Below, one piece after another: positions 31,789-42,293 of a DNA stretch of 48,578 nt (the stretch's first letter is position 1; each line of letters begins with the position of its first letter). Source of the DNA: Acidimicrobiales bacterium. Its GTDB lineage: Bacteria; Actinomycetota; Acidimicrobiia; Acidimicrobiales; Aldehydirespiratoraceae. The notes under the pieces were generated by a model, which worked only from the letters and a program-made list of their open reading frames with translations, searched no databases and had not been told where the DNA came from. Position numbers and translations under genes: made by a program. Location: assembly GCA_029263215.1 (NCBI GenBank), contig JAJCXY010000060.1, forward strand, positions 1 to 48,578, read 5' to 3'.

Positions 31789-33672
31789 ATGCCCCCAACT
31801 AAGCACCATCGGCACCGCTTCCTGCCTACCCTCCTGCTCGTCTCGGCCGTGATCGCCACCACATTCGTCAACCCTGCTGCCGCGCAGGATTCTGTGGTCG
31901 TGAGAATCAGCACCGCCCTTGATCCCTCCCTGGTGACGATCGAGGAAGGCGCCAGCATCACCTGGACCAATGTTGATGGCCAGGAACACCAGATGCGCAG
32001 CGAGACGGGGCCGGCGAAGTTCGACACCGATGATCTCGATCCGGGTGTCTCGGCCACGATCACGTTCACCGTGCCTGGTATCTACACCTACTCCGACCAT
32101 CACAACCCCGACAATCATGAGTACCAGGGCACTGTGGTGGTCGTTCCGGTCGGCGGGGCGCCGTGGTTCCCCTCCCCCGGTGACGGCGCCACGCCACCGG
32201 CTCCGCCTCCCCCGACCGAAGCCACGGTGGGAATGGCCGGCAGGGTGTTCAGGCCGGCGAGCATCACCGTCGCGGTAGGCGCGACGGTCACCTTCTTCAA
32301 CGACGACGGCCGGGCCCACACCGCAACAGCCACCGATCTGAGCTGGGACAGCGGCAACTTCGACCCGGGGCAGAGCTACCAGAAGACGTTCACTACGGCG
32401 GGGACTTACCCCTACTTCTGTGTCATCCATCCCGACATGACAGGCACCATTCTGGTGGCGTCCGATGACGGTTCGACCCCTGCCCCACCGCCTACAACGA
32501 CCCCCGCCCCGGTCCCGGCGATTCCAGCCAGTTCACAGGAAGTCGAGATCATCGACTTCGACTACTCCCCTACGGCTCTCACCGTTGCCGCCGGAGCGAG
32601 TGTGACCTGGCGCAACACCGGCCCCACACCGCACACGGTCACCGCCGATGCGGGCAGCTTCGATTCGGGCTACATGTTCACCGGCGACACATTCACCACG
32701 TCGTTTCCGATATCGGGCAACTACGCCTACTACTGCACTCTTCATCCGGCCATGCGAGCCACAGTGATCGTCGGGTCGGGCGGGGAGGTGCCTGATAGGA
32801 GCACATCTACCTCGCCGGATGAGACAGCCCCCGCAGCGCCTCCGACTGCAACGTCGGGTGGGCTGAGAGTCGCCATGCTCGACAACAATTTCGCACCCCA
32901 GACCATCACAGTGCCTGCTGGTTCAACCGTCCGCTGGAGCAACAACGGCGTGGCCCTACACACCGTCACCGCCAACGATGCCAGTTTCGACAGCGGGTTC
33001 ATCGAGTCGGGCCGCACCTACGCGGCCCGGTTCTCCACACCGGGGACCTTCGGCTACGTGTGCATCATCCATCCAGGCATGACCGGCACGGTGCTGGTGA
33101 CCGACAGCGGAGGGACCACCCCTCCACCCCAGCCAGATGACTCCTCGACCGGATCGGACGACGCCCAAGCTCCCGCTGCGGGCGAGCTGTCATCGTCGTC
33201 GGAACCTTTTCGGGTTGATGTGGTCGACCTCGATTATGAGCCTCGCGACCTCACCGTTCCAGTGGGAACAGAGGTTCTCTGGGTCAACACCGGCCGAGCT
33301 CCACACACCGTGACCGCCGAAGACGACACGGTCGACAGCGGGATCTTCATGACGGGTGAGAGCTTCTCGCTTGTGTTCGACGAGGAAGGCGTCTTCGAGT
33401 ACTACTGCACCCTTCACCCTGGAATGGAGGGAACGGTGACCATCACCGAGGGCGCTGAGATCTCCTTCTCTGCCGCTCGGGTTGCCGACGACGTCACGGC
33501 AGCCACACCCGATGCGCCGTTGGCTTCTGTCGCCACGCTCGATCCGGTCGCGGGCGCCGGCGGTGCCAACGTCCCCGCAATCGTGATCGCAGCAGGAGCG
33601 TTTCTCGGCGCTCTGACCTTGGGTTATCTGGCGATCGCCGACTGGATGAGGCTCCCTCAGAACCAGCGCTGA
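31789..33672 (+). CDS. Secreted, membrane-anchored protein with five plastocyanin-like cupredoxin domains (627 aa)
   Basis: A signal peptide (about residues 11-32) precedes five cupredoxin domains in tandem joined by Pro/Thr/Ser-rich linkers, then a C-terminal helix (about 595-616). Domains 2 to 5 each have full type 1 copper ligands: H177/C211/H214/M217, H282/C316/H319/M322, H391/C425/H428/M431, H506/C540/H543/M546. The last three fall in C-x-x-H-P-x-M. Domain 1 (about 35-118) keeps a His (H67) but has no Cys or Met in the loop. The protein probably carries electrons or stores copper at the cell surface. The ATG at 31789 is chosen because the signal peptide starts there. No copper-handling gene adjoins it. 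Confidence 0.85.
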   Translation: MPPTKHHRHRFLPTLLLVSAVIATTFVNPAAAQDSVVVRISTALDPSLVTIEEGASITWTNVDGQEHQMRSETGPAKFDTDDLDPGVSATITFTVPGIYTYSDHHNPDNHEYQGTVVVVPVGGAPWFPSPGDGATPPAPPPPTEATVGMAGRVFRPASITVAVGATVTFFNDDGRAHTATATDLSWDSGNFDPGQSYQKTFTTAGTYPYFCVIHPDMTGTILVASDDGSTPAPPPTTTPAPVPAIPASSQEVEIIDFDYSPTALTVAAGASVTWRNTGPTPHTVTADAGSFDSGYMFTGDTFTTSFPISGNYAYYCTLHPAMRATVIVGSGGEVPDRSTSTSPDETAPAAPPTATSGGLRVAMLDNNFAPQTITVPAGSTVRWSNNGVALHTVTANDASFDSGFIESGRTYAARFSTPGTFGYVCIIHPGMTGTVLVTDSGGTTPPPQPDDSSTGSDDAQAPAAGELSSSSEPFRVDVVDLDYEPRDLTVPVGTEVLWVNTGRAPHTVTAEDDTVDSGIFMTGESFSLVFDEEGVFEYYCTLHPGMEGTVTITEGAEISFSAARVADDVTAATPDAPLASVATLDPVAGAGGANVPAIVIAAGAFLGALTLGYLAIADWMRLPQNQR

Positions 33673-33697
33673 GCGGCCGTCAGCGTTGGAGTGGTTC

Positions 33698-34450
33698 TCA
33701 GCCGCGGGCTTCGGCGATCAGTTCCATGATTCCCGGCGGCAAGAATGTCTCCATCGGGGTCGACTCAGCCTCGGCGAGATCTGCCATTGTCTGCACGACC
33801 TCGTCGGGATCGAGCTGGTCGGTGAGAATGACGGCTCGGATGAACTCCTCGGCCTGGGCCGCGGGAGTGTCGTCGGGAGCGATATAGGCCGCGATGCCGT
33901 TGACCATGGTGTCGTTGAACCCGGTGTTGTACGGGCCGGGGTTGATCTTGGTGACATCGATGCCGTAGGGCGCCAGCTCATCTCGGAGGGCACCGGAGAA
34001 GGCCTCGACCGCGTGCTTGGTCATGGCGTAGGGAGCCGTCATGGGGCCGGAGAGCGCTCCGGCGATCGACGACATGTTGATGATCCGCCCTGCTCCTTTG
34101 GCCTTCATACCTGGGATCGCGGCCTGGCTCATCGCAACCATCCCGAAGACGTTCACCTCGAAGCCGGCCTTGAGCCGGTCGAGTGGCACGTTGGTGAGTG
34201 GTGCCATCACTCCCAGCCCGGCGTTGTTGATAAGTACGTCGGGGTCGATGTCGGCGACCTTTGCGACATCGTCGGGGTTGGTGACATCGAGCTTCATCGC
34301 CTCCAGCTCTGGATGCTCTGCTCTGAGCGCGTCGGCCTGAGCGGCGGTCTCGGTGGTGGCGACCACCCGGTGCCCGCGCCCGGCCAACTCGACCGCGGCT
34401 CCCTTACCGAAGCCCGAGCCCGCGCCTGTGATGAGAATTGTGCTTGTCAT
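33698..34450 (-). CDS. Short-chain dehydrogenase/reductase (250 aa)
   Basis: The ATG at 34450 begins directly at the Rossmann strand (T-I-L-I-T-G-A-G-S-G-F-G). It has the N-N-A-G motif, the active-site Ser in I-N-M-S-S-I-A-G, Y-A-M-T-K, and a P-G-P-Y-N-T segment after it, placing it among retinol-dehydrogenase-like SDRs. It ends 35 bases short of the ferritin-like gene upstream and shares its strand, so they may be one transcript. The substrate is unknown. Confidence 0.84.
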   Translation of the reverse strand: MTSTILITGAGSGFGKGAAVELAGRGHRVVATTETAAQADALRAEHPELEAMKLDVTNPDDVAKVADIDPDVLINNAGLGVMAPLTNVPLDRLKAGFEVNVFGMVAMSQAAIPGMKAKGAGRIINMSSIAGALSGPMTAPYAMTKHAVEAFSGALRDELAPYGIDVTKINPGPYNTGFNDTMVNGIAAYIAPDDTPAAQAEEFIRAVILTDQLDPDEVVQTMADLAEAESTPMETFLPPGIMELIAEARG

Positions 34451-34485
34451 GGCGGCAGAGTAGCCGCCACCGGGTGCCGCTTCGG

Positions 34486-35661
<1,176 letters not shown>

Positions 35662-35719
35662 CGGTGTTCCTCGGCTCAGCAGGGGCAGTGACCCGACACC
35701 CTACGAGGCGCGACGGGTG

Positions 35720-36919
35720 TCACCCATTCGGTGAGCTCTGATCGGACTCTGTTCCTGGAGTCGGGGCCAGCAGCAAGGCCGCCAGTAGCAGGGTGCCGGT
35801 GGCCATCAAGACGGTCGGGCTCCACCGGTCGGTCCAGTCGTTCAACATGCCGCCGACGAGCGGCCCGACTCCGCCGGCCAGTCCCATCGCCGCTCCTTGG
35901 AGGCCCATCAGCAGGCCAAGGTCTGCCTCGTCGAAGTGCAGGCGGGCGTACATGGCCTGAAGGGGGCTGCTGGCCCCGAGGGCGGCACCCGCTACGAGCC
36001 CGTAGCCAATGCCGGCCGGGATGGTTCCCACCAGCAGCAGGGCCACACCGGCGGCGCTTCCCAGATAGGCGGCTCGCAGGAGCGCGCCGGTCCCGAATCG
36101 TTCGACAGCTCCGGTGAGACCCACCCGGCCGAAGATCTGACAGAAGCCTCTGAAACCGCCGATCGCGCCGGCCGTTCCCAAACCGATCCCGGCTCCCGTC
36201 AGAATCGGCACCTGGTAGACGAGCACCGATGAGAAGGCGATCCCCGCCGCGAAGTAGACCGCGAGCATGCGGCGCACCGACGGACTCGAAACAGCACGGC
36301 GTAGGGCGAGGAGGGGGCTGCGGGAGGGCCCATGGTTGGCTTCGCTGGCTCCGCCGCGGGCCAGAGCCAGGGCCAGCAGAGCGCCCGCTATGGCCGCGAG
36401 GGCAAGGACTCGGGCTGCGGTTCGCCAGTGCCATACAGTGACCATCCAGGCCGTGGCGGGCAGATAGATCGGGCTGCACAGAGCTCCGATCACGGTGACC
36501 ACGGCGATGGCTTTGTCGGGCCTATCGGCTCTCAGGCGCGACGCTGCCGCGGTGGTGACGTGGTAGAAGCCGGTTGCGCCGATTATCCCTGCCCCGGTTG
36601 CGTAAAGCACCGCGAACCCGGCTGGGTGATCGGCCCATGTCGATGCCAGCAGCAGGCCTCCACCGGCCACTGCCTGCACCCCGAACGGACCCGCGCCTCC
36701 GTACCGGTCGAGCAGGCGGCCGCCCACGAACGCGCCCAGCCCGCTGACCACTTGGGCCGCGCCGTAGGTGAGACCGAGGGTGGTGGTGCTCCATCCCATG
36801 TCGTCATGGATGGGGCCTATGAGTACACCGAAGCCGTAGAACCAGGAGCCGAAGGTGGTGATGGTCAGGACGCCGAGGGCAAGCACCCCGCTCCATGCTC
36901 GTGCCCCGGTCGCGTCCAT
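35720..36919 (-). CDS. Major facilitator superfamily transporter (399 aa)
   Basis: Around twelve hydrophobic helices. The first-half loop G-G-R-L-L-D-R-Y-G (G-x-x-x-D-R-x-G) is the MFS signature, and Y-G-x-G-V-L-I-G-P-I-H-D-D-M-G-W-S near the N-terminus is typical of monocarboxylate/oxalate-type (MCT-like) permeases. It lies upstream of the di-iron protein and SDR on the same strand, 58 bases away, so a joint operon is possible. It might move the substrate or product of those enzymes, but this is speculative. Confidence 0.83.
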   Translation of the reverse strand: MDATGARAWSGVLALGVLTITTFGSWFYGFGVLIGPIHDDMGWSTTTLGLTYGAAQVVSGLGAFVGGRLLDRYGGAGPFGVQAVAGGGLLLASTWADHPAGFAVLYATGAGIIGATGFYHVTTAAASRLRADRPDKAIAVVTVIGALCSPIYLPATAWMVTVWHWRTAARVLALAAIAGALLALALARGGASEANHGPSRSPLLALRRAVSSPSVRRMLAVYFAAGIAFSSVLVYQVPILTGAGIGLGTAGAIGGFRGFCQIFGRVGLTGAVERFGTGALLRAAYLGSAAGVALLLVGTIPAGIGYGLVAGAALGASSPLQAMYARLHFDEADLGLLMGLQGAAMGLAGGVGPLVGGMLNDWTDRWSPTVLMATGTLLLAALLLAPTPGTESDQSSPNG

Positions 36920-36948
36920 CTTGCCCTACCTATTGACACCCGCAGCAA

Positions 36949-39900
36949 CTACCTCACCTTGGTGTCAATCCACACCAGACGGTGATCCGAAGTCGGGAAT
37001 GGGAACGTCCCCACGAGAGAGAACAAGGGATCGGCGGCCAGCGGCCAGAAGACGCCGGAGTCGGTGATCTTCATGTCCTTGTGGGGCAGCACGTAATCGG
37101 CTCGCAAGTTGCCGGGTGCGAAGTCGCCGAAATCAGCGGTGTCGAACGCCGGATCGCTGATGTGTGACGTGTTGATCCCGCCCTGTAGAGCGGATTGCTC
37201 GGTGCCACCGGCACTCGATGGCGTGTTTTTGTCGTTCACCATCGGGTGGTCGAGCAGTTGTTGGATCGCTCCCGGGATGCTGTCGCCGTCGTAGGGATCG
37301 GAGTTCTGGTCGCCCGCGATCACAAAGCGATCGTCTCCCCCGAGTCCACCGGTACCTCCGTTGTCGTCATAGATGTACGACGCCGCGCCGTCACCCTCGA
37401 CGTAGTCAGCCCAGAAGCGGATCTCGTCGTGGTTTCTGGTGCCGTTGCGATCCTCGGCCCCGTCGAACACCGGTGGGGTGGGGTGGCTGGTGAGGAAATG
37501 AACGGTTCGGTCTCCGACCACCAACGGGAGGTCCCAGTGGCTCTTTGACGACAATCGGAAGACGTCGAGTTCATCCGGTGAGTACCAGGGCGTGCCCGGC
37601 GGATCCTCGGGTAGCAGGGCTCCGGGCATGTCCTTCCAGAGGAAGTTCTGGAAGGTGCGGACTTCGCTCACGTCGATCGGGAACATCGAGTAGACGACCA
37701 TTCCGAACTGGCCCGGGAAGAACCCGAATCCGAAGGAGTCGTTCGGAGCGAAATCACCCGCCGCGCCGCTGTTGTCGAGATCGAATCCGGAGAAGACCCC
37801 TGTGTTCGAGGGTGCGGTGTAGCGGAAGGGATACTCGATGGGATCTGCGCCGCCCTGGGAGACCGACAGGTAGTTGGTCTGGAACATCGCCGCGGCCGCA
37901 CCGCTCGCATCGAAGTCGAACTCGTTGACGAGCAAGACGTCGGGCCGGTTCCGCTGGATTACTTCGGCGATTGCTGACGGTTGAGCACTCCCTGGTGCGG
38001 ACAGTTCAGCCAGGAGATCGCCCGCGTTGAACCTGTTCAACGATGCGTTGTAGGTGGCGAACCGGACGTTCTTCACCGCCTTGGTGGCGTGTTGCCATGC
38101 CTTCTTGTAGTGGCCGACGGCCTTGTCGGGCTTTCCGGCCGCGAGATCGTCGGACGCCTTGGACATCTCCGACAACGCTCTGTCGATCTCGCGCTGCTCG
38201 CCCCCTACGTTGATCGCGATATCGATAGCTCCTTGGGCAAGATCGGCATCGACATCCACCAGCGTGGCTATGACGGCTTGGGCGGTGGCCGCGGCACTGC
38301 CCCTCACCTTCTGCAGCTTCTTCACAGCCTTCTTTTGCCTATCGAAGGCCTTCTTTCCCTTGGTGGTGAGGTGACCGTCGTCGGCCCAGTATTCGGGATC
38401 CAGACTGTCTTCAATGTCTTCGATCGCTTTGTCGATGGCCTTGTCGCTCTTCGCGTCGCCGGTGGGCAACAGAGCGTCCAGCTCCGTGATCGCGTGCGCG
38501 GTCGCCTGCATCGGGGATCCGACCAGGTCGAGTCCGACAAGCACCGGATCGTGGTCAGATGATCGGAACTCGTCGGGGTTGTACAGGCCCGGTTGATTGA
38601 AGCTGTTGTAGTCGAGCCCCGAGGGTTCGTCGGCGTTCACATGCCAGAACCCGGCCCCGCTGACCTGCGATGTCAAGCCCGGGCTGGACAAGCCATGGTC
38701 GAGGTAGCCGGACTGGCTGAAGAAGTTGAACGAGTACGCTCCTTCGCTCACGCCGGCGCCCACGAACGTTTCGAGAAGGTCGGTGTAGCCGGCCGCCTCG
38801 ATTGTGGTGACGGGATCCTCCATCGCGTAGGCGTTGAGGTCGCCAACGATCAGGAAGTCGGGGTCTCCACTACCGGTGGGATCGGTCGCCAGGTAGTCGA
38901 CGATCGCCTGGGCCGCCGCGGTTCTGGTGAGGTTGCAGTTGCCCTGGCCGTCGCCGGTGTCGGGGTCGCCGATGGAGTTGCAGTTCGAACCCTTCGACTT
39001 CAGGTGGTTGACACCCACGGTGAATACCGCTCCGTTGGCATTCTCTACAAACGTCTGGACCACCATCGGCCGGTTTCGGGTGTCATCGAAGGTTGCTATC
39101 TCACTGCTGTCGAGCACGGCGAAGGTGCCGACAGGCGTCACCGCGGCGGGCTGGTAGACGATCGCTTGGCGGATTGCATCTGTGCCGACGGCACCGGTGG
39201 CGATGAAGTCGTAGGTGCCGGGAGCAGTCGCATCGTTGAGCCCAGCCACCAGATCAGCGGTGGGTCCGTCGCCTGCGTGGTTCTCTATCTCCATCAGTCC
39301 GACCACATCGGCGTTGAGCTTGCTGATCGCTGCAATCAGCTTGTCGCGTTGGCGGGTCAACTCGAACGAGGAATCGGCGCCGCGGCAACCCTGGTCGCCA
39401 TCAGGTCCACAGATCCGGCCCGCTCCGTCGATGGTGGTGAAGTAGTTCAACACGTTGTAGGCCGCGACCTGGATCGTGCCGCCAACCTCGGGCACGTCAG
39501 GTCGGGCGTTTACCCGCGTGAAGTCGACCGCAGCAGTGGGGTGAACCTCGTAGAGGCCAAACGCGAAGCTCATGACACCGCTGAGGCCCGCCACCGAATC
39601 TCCTGTGCGGAGAGTGTTGCCGGCTCCGAGGTACGGAGGCAGCGGCAAGGGGTTCTGCGCCGTGCTGCCGTCGTCGAGCTGGATTCGACTGCGGTTGTTG
39701 AGATCCTGGCGCGCGTTGGCCGCCGCCCCCGGGGCAACGACGTTGGTCGGGTTGTCCTGGGCGCCACCCACCGACAGATCGACCTCACCGAAACGGGCCT
39801 GGGTGAAGTTGCCCGACGCAAAGAGCGTCTGGGGGAAGTTCACCGCCATGCCCTCGGTGGGCTCGAAATCATCGACACTGGTAACCGGTAGACTGACTGT

Positions 39901-41448
39901 GGCGGCGGAAGCGGTGCCCGTGGCGTTGCAGTCGATCACCGATTCCACATTGGTCATCTCGGTCAGTCCGAAGAACTCCGCAACGGTTCCCCGCACCCTC
40001 ACCACGTCGCCCACTTCGAGCGCTACGGCATTGGCCGAATCGAAGACGAAGATGCCTTCAGAGGTCAGGGGATCGGCGTCGGCGTCGGCGTCTTCTTCTT
40101 GCACGTGGAAGCCGTTGAGTGCGGCGCTGCCTTGGAAGTCGCCGACGACAACACCTTCGATCTCGCGAGTGCTGCCAACGTCGCTACTGGCCATGCCGGC
40201 GCCCTGGATGTCGTGGATGAACGTCGCCGGGTTGGTGCACACACCGACCGGATCGGTTGCCACGGTGATCGCAGCATTGACTGCGCCGGGAGTATTCTCT
40301 GCCTCGCCGATGGTGGGCGAGCCCGCCAACCCAGTCAGACCGAAGCCGTCGAAGTCGTTGCGCATCCAGTCTGCGGCGCTATCGGTGTCGGTGCCGTTGG
40401 GGATGCGCGAAGCTCCGCCAGGGCCGAACGAGCTGCCGTCAAAAAACGGACCCAACACCGTTGACGAGTAGGTGATGTCGGATCCGCCGCCGTCGGTGGT
40501 GGCGACGTCGTCGACGATCCTCGTCCACGGAGCGGAGTCGAAGGTGCCGTCGTCGTCGGTATCGAGGTCGTCACCGATGCTTCCGGTGAATCCCTCCACC
40601 AGGATGATCGTGATCGTCCCGTTCTCCATGTCTTCCGGGTCGGTCCAGTAGCCGCCGGCGTTGGTGGTGCCAACCGGCAGAACGGCATCGATCACGCCAC
40701 GCGAGGTGTCACCCTCGATCTCGAGGATGGTGTAGCCGGAATAGTCGGTTGACGGGTCACCGAGAACCTCGACGAAGGCACCCGTGTCGGACCCAGTGTG
40801 GTTGGCCACGAACTCGTTGATGAGAGGATCAGCCGGCCCTGTCACCACTCCGAATGTCTGGCCGGCATTGACCGCTGCGAAGGTGTTGGCCTGGGCCGCG
40901 GCCCAGGAGAAGTCGCCGCCCATGGTGCCGCTGCCAGCGAGTTGCAATGAGTGCCCGACTGGTGTGGAACTTGCCTCGGAAACACCGATGTCGGTGCTCG
41001 TGATGCCGTTCGCCGCCCCACCTACTGCGACGAAACTTCCTTCGTAGCTGAGGAACTCGACGACGGTGCTCGTGGCGTCGACTAGTGCCAGTCCGTCGGG
41101 TGAGCCGTTCTGGAGGCCGTTCGACGGGAGGTTGAACGACACTGCGCCGAAGCCGGCCTGCTGGTCGGGGATCGTGCCGCTCAGCGCGATGGTGTTGTAA
41201 ACCGCTCCGCCGTTGCCGTTGTAGAGCACCACCGTCCACCCGGCAAGGTCTGTTCCTGCCGGGCCAGCGATCTCGAACTCCTCGCCGACATCGCCGCCGG
41301 CGTTGTCGTAGTGGATCTCGTTGATGAAGACCGACGGCCCTGCCGCCAGGGCACTCGCCGGTATCAAGGCCAGCGTTGCCGCCACTAACGCGGCGACCAG
41401 CACCGACTTCAGCGCGACTACGACCTTCGACTTCGAGACACCATGCAC
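36949..41448 (-). CDS. Large secreted protein with lamin-tail, OB-fold and two endonuclease/exonuclease/phosphatase domains (1499 aa)
   Basis: A signal peptide (about residues 1-36) leads into a lamin-tail-like domain (S-V-F-I-N-E-I-H-Y-D, about 38-165), with a second, weaker copy (I-N-E-F-V-A-N-H, about 210-370). An OB-fold (about 405-520) resembles the ExeM/NucH family's nucleic-acid-binding part. A first endonuclease/exonuclease/phosphatase domain spans about 655-980 (A-A-Y-N-V-L-N-Y, E-I-E-N, G-D-L-N-A-Y, S-D-H-D-P). A helical Lys/Ala/Asp-rich spacer (about 985-1125) precedes a second such domain (A-T-Y-N-A-S-L, N-E-F-D-F, A-G-D-Q-N, S-D-H-R-L). The first domain makes it an extracellular nuclease of the ExeM type; the second may be a nuclease or phosphatase/esterase. 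The start codon is GTG 41448. Confidence 0.82.
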   Translation of the reverse strand: MHGVSKSKVVVALKSVLVAALVAATLALIPASALAAGPSVFINEIHYDNAGGDVGEEFEIAGPAGTDLAGWTVVLYNGNGGAVYNTIALSGTIPDQQAGFGAVSFNLPSNGLQNGSPDGLALVDATSTVVEFLSYEGSFVAVGGAANGITSTDIGVSEASSTPVGHSLQLAGSGTMGGDFSWAAAQANTFAAVNAGQTFGVVTGPADPLINEFVANHTGSDTGAFVEVLGDPSTDYSGYTILEIEGDTSRGVIDAVLPVGTTNAGGYWTDPEDMENGTITIILVEGFTGSIGDDLDTDDDGTFDSAPWTRIVDDVATTDGGGSDITYSSTVLGPFFDGSSFGPGGASRIPNGTDTDSAADWMRNDFDGFGLTGLAGSPTIGEAENTPGAVNAAITVATDPVGVCTNPATFIHDIQGAGMASSDVGSTREIEGVVVGDFQGSAALNGFHVQEEDADADADPLTSEGIFVFDSANAVALEVGDVVRVRGTVAEFFGLTEMTNVESVIDCNATGTASAATVSLPVTSVDDFEPTEGMAVNFPQTLFASGNFTQARFGEVDLSVGGAQDNPTNVVAPGAAANARQDLNNRSRIQLDDGSTAQNPLPLPPYLGAGNTLRTGDSVAGLSGVMSFAFGLYEVHPTAAVDFTRVNARPDVPEVGGTIQVAAYNVLNYFTTIDGAGRICGPDGDQGCRGADSSFELTRQRDKLIAAISKLNADVVGLMEIENHAGDGPTADLVAGLNDATAPGTYDFIATGAVGTDAIRQAIVYQPAAVTPVGTFAVLDSSEIATFDDTRNRPMVVQTFVENANGAVFTVGVNHLKSKGSNCNSIGDPDTGDGQGNCNLTRTAAAQAIVDYLATDPTGSGDPDFLIVGDLNAYAMEDPVTTIEAAGYTDLLETFVGAGVSEGAYSFNFFSQSGYLDHGLSSPGLTSQVSGAGFWHVNADEPSGLDYNSFNQPGLYNPDEFRSSDHDPVLVGLDLVGSPMQATAHAITELDALLPTGDAKSDKAIDKAIEDIEDSLDPEYWADDGHLTTKGKKAFDRQKKAVKKLQKVRGSAAATAQAVIATLVDVDADLAQGAIDIAINVGGEQREIDRALSEMSKASDDLAAGKPDKAVGHYKKAWQHATKAVKNVRFATYNASLNRFNAGDLLAELSAPGSAQPSAIAEVIQRNRPDVLLVNEFDFDASGAAAAMFQTNYLSVSQGGADPIEYPFRYTAPSNTGVFSGFDLDNSGAAGDFAPNDSFGFGFFPGQFGMVVYSMFPIDVSEVRTFQNFLWKDMPGALLPEDPPGTPWYSPDELDVFRLSSKSHWDLPLVVGDRTVHFLTSHPTPPVFDGAEDRNGTRNHDEIRFWADYVEGDGAASYIYDDNGGTGGLGGDDRFVIAGDQNSDPYDGDSIPGAIQQLLDHPMVNDKNTPSSAGGTEQSALQGGINTSHISDPAFDTADFGDFAPGNLRADYVLPHKDMKITDSGVFWPLAADPLFSLVGTFPFPTSDHRLVWIDTKVR

Positions 41449-41558
41449 TGTTTCGACCCTGCCAGTTGAGAGAAATCTGTTGACCGCAGAACGTAGTAGG
41501 CAAAGTCACTCGCGTCGACCTGCAACTGAGACGACGTCGATTCTCTCGATTCCTCTTA

Positions 41559-42101
41559 TCACTCAGGGTGGCAGACGCGCGCCTGTGCACCCCACTTCCG
41601 TTCCTCGCGGCGAACGATCCAGCCTGCTCGTGCCGCCACGACACCGCCGACAAGGCAGACCGCTGCAGCGGCGGTGAAGGTGAGCTCGTTGATGAGATCG
41701 GCCAGGGGCCTCCCTCGCGCACCGAGACCGTCCCAAGGTGCCCGGACGACGAGCGCGGTGATAGCCACAACCGCGATCGTGACTAATGTTGCTCCGGTGC
41801 CGAACAGAGCCCGGCTTTGGAATACGCGTCGCAGCGGGGATCGAGCCGCCGCGCATGCGACGACGATGCCACGGGCGACCAGGACGAATGAGGCCACGGA
41901 CATGCCCGCTGCACCCAGCACCGCGCCCCCACTTCCGGGATCAGTCGACATTCCTGCGAATCCGTAGGCGAGCGCGACGCCTGACCAGCCGAGGACAACG
42001 AGCGCGAAGCCCTGCCAGCCCGCACCGTCGCTGAGCACTGGGGAGAGCCGCTGACCTCTCCTACGAACCGACGTGGAGTCAGTGTGGGGGATGTCGAGCA
42101 T
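41559..42101 (-). CDS. Four-helix membrane protein (180 aa), unknown function
   Basis: A cytoplasmic N-terminus of about 30 residues is followed by four hydrophobic helices (roughly 30-50, 60-83, 97-117, 135-155), then a short Arg/Lys-rich tail. The ATG at 42101 is supported by a perfect Shine-Dalgarno, GAGGAGG, placed inside a hairpin. It resembles no family known to me. It is divergent to the membrane-anchored protein at 42294. Confidence 0.6.
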   Translation of the reverse strand: MLDIPHTDSTSVRRRGQRLSPVLSDGAGWQGFALVVLGWSGVALAYGFAGMSTDPGSGGAVLGAAGMSVASFVLVARGIVVACAAARSPLRRVFQSRALFGTGATLVTIAVVAITALVVRAPWDGLGARGRPLADLINELTFTAAAAVCLVGGVVAARAGWIVRREERKWGAQARVCHPE

Positions 42102-42119
42102 GACGCCTCCTCGGCGTCA
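42101..42119 (-). promoter_or_regulatory. Hairpin enclosing the ribosome binding site of the membrane protein gene
   Basis: A perfect 7-bp inverted repeat, TGACGCC and GGCGTCA, with a five-base loop. On the minus strand it reads TGACGCC-GAGGA-GGCGTCA, so the GAGGAGG ribosome binding site occupies the loop and the 3' stem, and the first base of the ATG closes the helix. In the mRNA it could limit ribosome access, as in RNA thermometers or attenuators. The overlap with a strong SD may also be coincidental. Confidence 0.45.
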
Positions 42120-42293
42120 ACCCATGGACCGACGCCCAGCAACAGACCTATTTCTATCGTTCAACTTTGAACCTGTTCCAGAGAAGCTCAAGCTAGGGGT
42201 CACCTCGCTAGAGGCGAAGGTCACGAACCAGCGCGAATAGTCCAAGCAGGCCCAGGTGTAGGGTCCTACTGATCGACATTCTTAGGGGCGTAG

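Noticed and set aside
38593..39891. A 432-residue plus-strand ORF opposite the exported nuclease gene
   Set aside because: Antisense to the first endonuclease domain, which has recognisable catalytic motifs; no motif in the opposite frame.
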